From Chaetoderma sp. LZ-2023a (taxonomy: Eukaryota; Mollusca; Caudofoveata; Chaetodermatida; Chaetodermatidae): a DNA stretch of 64,000 nucleotides. Below, one piece after another: positions 57,443-64,000 of the stretch; position 1 is the stretch's first letter, and each line of letters begins with the position of its first letter. The stretch spans positions 38,551,669 through 38,615,668 of the forward strand of contig CM067373.1 of NCBI GenBank assembly GCA_034401795.1, written 5' to 3'. The notes below the pieces were generated by a model. The model did no database searches. It was not told the origin of the DNA and saw only the letters and a program-made list of their open reading frames with translations. Made by a program: the position numbers and the translations under genes.

Positions 57443-59082
57443 CACCTGTGCAAAAGTTAAGCACCACCCTATTTTTACGCACATGCGAGGGTATATTCAT
57501 GTGCTATGAAGAAAGCAATAGCATAAACATTTATGTACCCATCCATCTTAGTGCAAGAGGTAATAATGCAACTAGAGGAATGCTGATTATGATGGTGGGG
57601 AAACACTGTATGTTTTTGTTTGAACTTGAAAACGAGGCCTGAATATGGTTACGTTGACACAACTGACAACTATTGCCCTACAGTTGACACACGTGGCTAG
57701 ATTGTCATTAATGGTGTCTGAAAACGAAGTGTAACATCTGTGCACGAGTTTGAGACTGTCATTATTAATACCGGGTATATCCACCTTGTGCCTGGATGAC
57801 GGCCTGGACACGACGTCTCATGCTGGTCACCAACCGACTGATACGCCATTGTGGTATTCGTTGCCATTCAAGATGGAGTGCGTCTGTTAATTCCTATAGG
57901 TTCTGCACAGGAGGATCCCTCCTTCTCACCATGTTTCCCAGAATGTCCCAGATATGCTCAATAGGGTTCATGTCAGGGCTCCTTGCTGGCCATGGTAGGG
58001 TTTCGATGGCATTCTGGCGGAGGTATTCATGCACAGCTCTAGCACGATGTTGTCGGGCGTTGTCATCCATGAATATAGGGTGGGTTCCAGGTGCATGATT
58101 TACAAAATGAGGGACCACAACTCTATCCAGTATGGAATCTTGATATCTTTGTCCATTTAGTGTTCCAGGTACAGTCAACAGATCCAGCTTACAATCAAAT
58201 GAGATGCACCCCCATATCATAACGGAACCTCCACCAAATGGAACTTCTTCCATGATGTTACGTTGGTCGTACTCCATACACGAGTTCGACCATCTGTGGC
58301 ATAAAGCAGGAACCGACTTTCATCGGACCAGTGTACCCATCTCCAGGATCTCATGTTCCAGTGTCTTCTTTCGTTGCAGCACCTCAGACGCTCCTCTTTG
58401 TGGTGTGCAGTGAGGAGAGGACGTCTGACAGGTCTCCTAGCTTTCATGTCAGCAGCATACAGTCTCCTTTTGACGGTAGACATTGACACTCTATTGCGCA
58501 TTTCCCATTGCTGGCTGAGCACTCTGCTGTTGGTGAATGGAGATCTCCTAACAAGGCGTACTAGGGCTCGATCATCACGGGCAGTAGTCTTCTTCGGTCT
58601 TCCAGATCTAGGCCTGTCCTTCACCTCGTTAGTTTGCCCATGTTTTGCAATCAAACGACTGATTACAGTATGGTTAATGTTCAGCTGTCTGCCAATCTCT
58701 CTGCATGACATACCAGTGGTATGCATGCCTATGATTTGCCATTTCACACGATCACTTAACCTTCGTCTTGCCATAGCGGTTCACAATCAAGAGCTAATTC
58801 TCTCTGTACAAATAAACCACGGTCATGAACACAAAATTCCTAAACTTGTCGCCTAAATCTGTATGTAATGTTCTACACCTCAAACTGGACTTTACATAAC
58901 TGAACACGTGTGCTGTTTCCCGCCACGCACGGACATCAAGCGGCGTGAAGTCATGCATGCATGTGCATTTCGTACTTGGAATTATGTCAGCTAACGCGGG
59001 GACAAAAAGTATGGCAGCCTAGTTGTACCATCATGTTTCTACGTTCTATTGTTTTTGCTGGTGCTTAACTTTTGCACAGGTG
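57443..59082 (-). mobile_element. Tc1-type transposon, copy B (inactive)
   Basis: Same 24-bp terminal inverted repeats as copy A, flanked by TA (57441-57442 and 59083-59084). Length 1640 bp. The two copies are nearly identical by eye. Confidence 0.93.
57765..58774 (-). pseudogene. Tc1-type transposase, broken
   Basis: Same protein as at 28933-29958. A 16-bp deletion (opposite about 58271-58272) removes the codons after 'GRTRVW' and shifts frame, and a CAG-to-TAG change near 57895 truncates the C-terminus after 'PPVQNL'. Catalytic residues remain in the pieces, but no full protein can form. Confidence 0.92.
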
Positions 59083-59984
59083 TATATATGTTGTTGAGTA
59101 TGCTGATTTCAAATTTGCCACTTTCGAAACTGTCGGATAGTTTGATTGGCCAAATAGCTTGGCAGTCATCTGGGATGACCTAGTTTTCACGAAAATTACT
59201 TCTCCAGAACCGCTGACTGGATCGAGCCAAAATTTGGCAGATATGATTGGGGACTAAGGACCATTAAAGTTTGTTCAAGGGAAGATGATACCTAAAAAAC
59301 ATGACCGCCATTGACCAATCAAAATGTGTTTGGCAGCCATATTTGATATTTTTATTTGATGGATTTTGAAGCCAAAATTGGTTTTATATAGGTTTTTATG
59401 TATTCTGATTTCAAATTTGCAATCTAAGATAGCTAATCTATTCAGATTAGCCATCTTAGATCGTTTTCCTACCGAAAAACACATACTAAAGCAATGGGAA
59501 ATTTAAAATGTCTTCTTGAGAACCACTGGGCCAATTTCCAGCATATTTGACAGGAGGCATCCTTAGGGAATAGGGATACAAATTTGTTCAAAGGAAAATG
59601 ATCGGCCAATTTAGCCCACGGCCATCTTGGATTTTGGCCAACTTAGAAATGTCTTTAAATATCTTCTTTGAAACTACTTGGGGAATCGATGCAGACCTCA
59701 TGAAATATGATCTAGGGCAAGAGCTGAACCAAGTTTGTTTGAGGGAACTTAATTTGCCAAATGGTTTGGTGGCCATCTTGGATGACCTAGTTTTTCTGAA
59801 AACGACCTCCAAAACCGTTGAATGGATTGGGCCGAAATTTGTCTGATATGATTAGGGCTGAAACGCCAGTAAAATTTGTCTATGGAAAGTTGATATGTAA
59901 AAAAAAAATGTCTGCTATGAATCAATCAAAATATAACGTTTTTGGCGGACATCTTGTTTTTTTCTGCAAATTTCTGAGAAAACT
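59083..59984. repeat. Dispersed repeat units continuing after Tc1
   Basis: Second and third versions of the 56941-57442 unit. A clean hairpin lies between them at 59422-59461 (18-bp arms, one mismatch, 4-nt loop). Confidence 0.6.
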
Positions 59985-61022
59985 ATAAAAAGACTTAATT
60001 ATTAACCACTGGGCCAATTTTAATACAACTTGGCTAAACTTCCTTCGCAGAAATTTAATTGGTAAATTTTTACAGTGGTCATCTCATTTTGATCGTTTGT
60101 GCCAGTCGCCAATAATTCCAGGTGGGCGACACTGGCCTCTTGGGCCTCTTGTTCAAGATATAATCTGATACCTATAATTTGCGTATTAAATCAAAGTGTG
60201 TAGGTAAATAGTTAGTAATACAGTCTTCTCCATGAGAATTTTGAAGGAGAGCTTGCTCTCTTGAATTTACTAAGGATTGTGGATGAGCATTGACATACTC
60301 ACCTGAAATTAACTAGATGAATCGAGGTGAGAGTAACCGCTGACCACTCATGGAGAGGACTAATAATAGTGCCTGCCAGACTTCCACTAATTTCTAAACA
60401 CAGAAAGTCTGGGACGTCTTGGGTAATGCAAGTCGAAGCAAGAAACATGCAAATCTATTTTTGTTAAAATCATTGCTTGATGTCAGGGCCAGAAAGTAGG
60501 AAGTCGAGGACTTCTTTGGTATGGTTTTAGGGAGTCCAAACATGAATTTTGGGAGTATAGGACTCTGGACTTCCACTAGTCAAAGCCCTGAGTGCCTGAG
60601 AATATACAGGCACCCATAATTACATGTATTAGAGTGACTCAGTGGAAAATGTTAACTTTTGTTATTATTGGTAGAGGTATTTCCCTTGAAAAAAGATGAA
60701 CTACAGTAATTCATTCATTCGTCTCCGGCCAGTAATTTATGCAAGACAATAAACATTGGATATAAATACATTTTACATGGCCAAGAAAGGTCTGTCAAAA
60801 TTTGAGTTTCTGAAATTCGTGAAATTGCACATGTATTTTCATACAATCGCGAAGCGAAAGATTATAATGAGTAAAAGTAATAGCAGCATCTGCCACAGAC
60901 GCCAGGCTGCAACATAATTACTAAATCTACTTACTGACCACTGAAGCTGTCTACATTCCACCAAACCCAATGTAGTCACATTAGTAGTTTGTAGATATTT
61001 TACCATATGTCTATTGTTTCAG
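59985..61022 (+). other. Ada2 intron, nothing recognised
   Basis: AT-rich. It ends with the pyrimidine tract and CTATTGTTTCAG acceptor before 61023. Confidence 0.5.
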
Positions 61023-61063
61023 GGATGATGTTGCCAGTCACGTTGAAAGTCGAACTACAACGG
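61023..61063 (+). CDS. TADA2B: Ada2-type adaptor (TADA2B-like), 41-nt SANT exon
   Basis: Bounded by TTTCAG and GTAAGT. The first base completes the Trp codon split at 48849, and the exon then reads 'DDVASHVESRTTT' plus one base. Joined to the previous exon this gives GNW-DDVASHVESRT, the continuation of the SANT domain in TADA2B (helix 2 region). The exact phase match (intron phase 2) across 12 kb is strong support. The exon leaves with phase 1. The following exon (expected to start with a Glu-Glu-Val-Met-like stretch) was not found before the window end. Confidence 0.75.
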
Positions 61064-61269
61064 GTAAGTCAAATCATCAACATGCCATACAAATTTGATT
61101 ACGTATTAGCCATTTAGTAGGCAACTTTGTTCAAGAAAATGGAAATATTTTCTCTTGATATTCGTATACAGGTAAAAAGAATGATGTTTTTTGCTCGACT
61201 TTACTAAGTAAAGCAAGCTATTGCATGTATTGCGATACCCTGCACATCATTCGGCGGTGGCGGCGTCCA

Positions 61270-61575
61270 ATTTGCGCTTAGCTCAACTTATCTGTTTATA
61301 TCTGGTTAATCATACAGGACCCAAGCTTAACACATGCCTCCTTATAATTACCTAACATCACACAATAATGTTGAGGTCAAAAGGTCAAGGTCACTGTGAC
61401 ATTGGTAAAACCCCTGGTTTTTTTCAACATAGTTAACATTTTCCGTTTAACTCAAATTTTCTGTTTATATAGATCTACGGTTTGGTTTATCATACTAGAT
61501 CCAAACCTGGACTCATGCTTCGTTATAGTGACACGCCATCACACAATGACATTGAGGTCAAAAGATATGCATGGC
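61270..61575. repeat. Tandem units related to 48170-48715
   Basis: Two units with 'tctgtttatat', 'catcacacaat.a..ttgaggtcaaaag' and one AAGGTCACTGTGACAT palindrome-like motif (61387-61402). Confidence 0.65.
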
Positions 61576-63560
61576 GACCATCTGTCGTCCATCGTCCATC
61601 CTTCAACTGTTGTTTTAAAATGTTAAGTACTCCTCATTAACCACTTGGCGGATTTCAACCAAAACTTACCTGTAATGAACCTATGGGAGTAGGCTTCAGA
61701 ACTTGTATACAGCATTTTGATTGGTCAATTTTTTGTATGAAAATCTTAGATTTTATGAAAAATTTAATGGATATTGTCAAAACGCTACTCATCATTAACC
61801 CCTTGGCGGATTTCAACCTAATTTGGCTGGAAGGACCCTAATGTTTTCGGCTTCAGAAAATCTATGCAGAATTTTGATAGGTAAATTTTGTGTGCGAAAA
61901 TCTGATTTTATGAAAATATTACTGCAATTGTCAAAACGCTACTCGTTATTAACCGCTTGACAGATTTCACCTTCCATGTACTTTGGCTGGAATGACCCTA
62001 TGTGGCTCTGCTTCAGAACTTCTATACAGAATTTTGATTGGTCAATTTTTTGGGGTGAAAATTTTATGAAAAAGGCACCGGAAATGCTACTCATCATTAA
62101 CCGCTATTTCCCACCCTAGTTGGCTGGACAGACCCTATCACGGTAGGCTCCAGAACATCTATTTAGAATTGTAATGGGTCGATTTCTTTGGTGAAAATCA
62201 TAAATTTTATGAAAAATTTAATGGAAATTGTCAAACTGCTACTCATTAACTGCTTGGCGGATCTCAACCTAATTTGGCCGGAAGGACCCTAATGTTTTCA
62301 GCCTCAGAAATTATTTACAGAATTGGTCAATTTTTTGTGTGAAAGGTTTACCGAAATTGTCAAAACGCTACTCCTTATTAATCGCTTAACAGATTTCACC
62401 TTCCATGTACTTTGGCTAGAAGGACCCTATGTGACTATGCTTCAGAGCTTATATACAGAATTTTGATTGGTCAATTTTTTTGGTTGAAAATCTGATTTTA
62501 TGAAAGATTTACCGAAGTTGTCAAAATGCTACTCCTTATTAATCGCTTAACAGATTTCACCATGTACTTTGGCTAGAAGGACCCTATGTGGCTATGCTTC
62601 AGAGCTTATATACAGAATTTTGATTGGGCAATTTTTTTGGGTGAAAATCTTAGATTTTATGAAAAATATACTGGAAATTGTCAAAAATGCTACTCATCAT
62701 TAACCGCTTGACATATTTCAACCCTAGTTGGCTGGACAGACCCTATCGCGGTAGGCTCCAGAACAATTATTTAGAATTTTAATGGGTCGATTTCTGTGGT
62801 GGAAAAGTTCACAAAATTGTCAAAGCGCTACTCCTTATTAACTGATTTCACCGTATAAGTACTTTTGCTGGAATGACCCAATGGGGATAGGCTGCAAAAC
62901 TTGTATACAGAATTTTGATTGGTCAGGTTTTTGGGTGAAAACATTGGATTTTATGAAAAATTTACCGTAAATTGTCAGAACACTACTCCATTAATTGCTT
63001 GGCGGGGTTCAACTTACTTTGGCTGGAAAAAGCTTATAGTGCTCTGCTTCAGCTCTTATATACAGAATTTTGATTGGTCAATTTTTGGTGGTGAAAATCT
63101 TAGATTTTATGGAAAATGCTACTCATTAACCGCTTGACATACTTCAACCCTAGTTGGCAGGACAGACCCTATCGCAGTAGGCTCCAGAACATCTATTTAG
63201 AATTTTAATGGGTTGATTTCTTTTGTGAAAATCATAAATTTTATGAAATATTTACAGGATATGGTCAAAATGCATGTTCTCCATAACCACTTATTGGATT
63301 TTATCCCAATTTGGCTGGAAGGGTTCTATAGTGGTAGGTTCTAGAACTTCTTTTCAGAAATTTGGTTGGTCAATTTTCTACGGGTGGCCATTTATATTTT
63401 TTGAAACCCTTCCAGAACCATTTAAAACGCCACTCCTTAATTAGTGGCCCGATTGCAATGAAACTTGGGTGGAATGATCCTATGACGGTAGACTTCAACA
63501 TATCAAGCGAGAATTCTTATTGGTCAATTTCTTTGGTGGCCATCTTTGATTTTTAGAAAA
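61576..63560. repeat. Satellite-like array of ~150-bp units
   Basis: Roughly 12-13 diverged units, each with 'cattaaccgcttggcgga', 'ttggctggaaggaccctat', 'cttcagaact...atacagaattttgattggtcaattttt' and 'gtgaaaatct.gattttatgaaaa'. Non-coding, within the next Ada2 intron. Confidence 0.8.
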
Positions 63561-63754
63561 TTATCCATATCTAGTTGTCTACCTGTATTTAAATGCAAAT
63601 GTTTCAAATCCTAATGGTCCAGGTTTAACGTTACAAGCCCTTGGGGCCCCTTGTTGACAAGGGTATTGATAAGCCTTCTATATTTATTTTATGTTTAAAG
63701 TCCAGCTTCATAGTTCATTGTAAAATCATTAAGTCGAGCTTCATGGGTGCATTG

Positions 63755-63912
63755 CAACCACATTTCTGGTTGAACTTTTACCACTATAATGACTGGCTCA
63801 GTTTTTGAGCCGAGCATTGCAGGGGTAAATATTAAAATGGTCTTCTTGTTCTGCAAATCGACATGTTCCAAGAGCACTGCAAAAGCCGTTTTTAGCCAGC
63901 TTAAGTATTAAC
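63755..63912. repeat. Fold-back repeat, family F1, copy near right edge
   Basis: 'CCACTATAATGACTGGCTC' and 'GAGCCGAGCATTGCAGGGG' as diverged arms, then 'tctgcaaatcgacatgttccaagagcactgc'. Confidence 0.65.
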
Positions 63913-64000
63913 CCGTTCACCGACAAATCTCTGAAAAAGTACATTCTTTATGATATATACTAATCAAAAAAAGAAGTTTCCACCCCAAATATTGGAATAT

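Overview
The window looks like animal nuclear DNA that is poor in host genes and rich in repeats. Coding pieces are split by GT-AG introns, and the window holds tRNA-derived SINEs, LINEs, a Gypsy LTR element, two DIRS-like tyrosine-recombinase elements, a Penelope-like element (PLE), Tc1 transposons, long microsatellites and fold-back repeats. Repeat styles at the right end (a GGGAGTTATCTCCCTT-type motif, and long tandem blocks built on a 'cattaaccgcttggcggatttcaacc'-like phrase) are ones I associate with marine molluscs. This taxonomic guess is inference.

Layout. 1-8.4 kb: intergenic DNA with a decayed LINE reverse transcriptase (RT) at 3.7-4.3 kb and three different fold-back (long hairpin) repeats. 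8.4-11.3 kb: a block made of SINE, LINE 3' end (minus) and LTR-like sequence, then SINE. A second, nearly identical copy of this block lies at 17.5-20.0 kb. Between the two copies sit simple repeats, a degenerate hammerhead-ribozyme-like motif (12.45 kb), a striking 10-bp satellite (13.1-13.5 kb) and a Penelope-like retroelement (13.5-17.3 kb). In the PLE a separate, open SGNH-hydrolase ORF precedes a broken RT plus GIY-YIG region. 19.9-20.8 kb: tandem SINE units. 20.8-32.2 kb: a Gypsy/Ty3 element, 5'-truncated in the gag zinc knuckle, with a broken pol, an unusual downstream two-zinc-finger ORF, a Tc1 inserted at 28.6-30.3 kb, then a purine tract and an LTR. 32.2-36.6 kb: unexplained sequence with a (TA)n tract, two LINE fragments and a 280-bp (AGT)n tract. 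39.0-40.0 kb: another LINE 3' end. 40.6-41.7 kb: clustered fold-back repeats. 42.0-44.7 kb: a minus-strand DIRS element lacking its RT core.

The only host gene I recognise is an Ada2-type (TADA2B-like) transcriptional adaptor. Two plus-strand exons, 48746-48849 and 61023-61063, join in phase across a 12.2-kb intron to give the start of a SANT/Myb domain. The intron carries a nearly complete but decayed DIRS element (49.26-56.94 kb) with inverted terminal repeats and a possible internal complementary region, and a dead Tc1 copy (57.4-59.1 kb). The last 3 kb are tandem repeats in the following intron.

Most mobile genes here are broken. Three stay open: the PLE-associated SGNH ORF, the Tc1 transposase at 28.9-30.0 kb, and the short zinc-finger ORF at 27.06 kb. 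The most unusual signal is the SGNH plus PLE arrangement with its upstream satellite and hammerhead-like motif.
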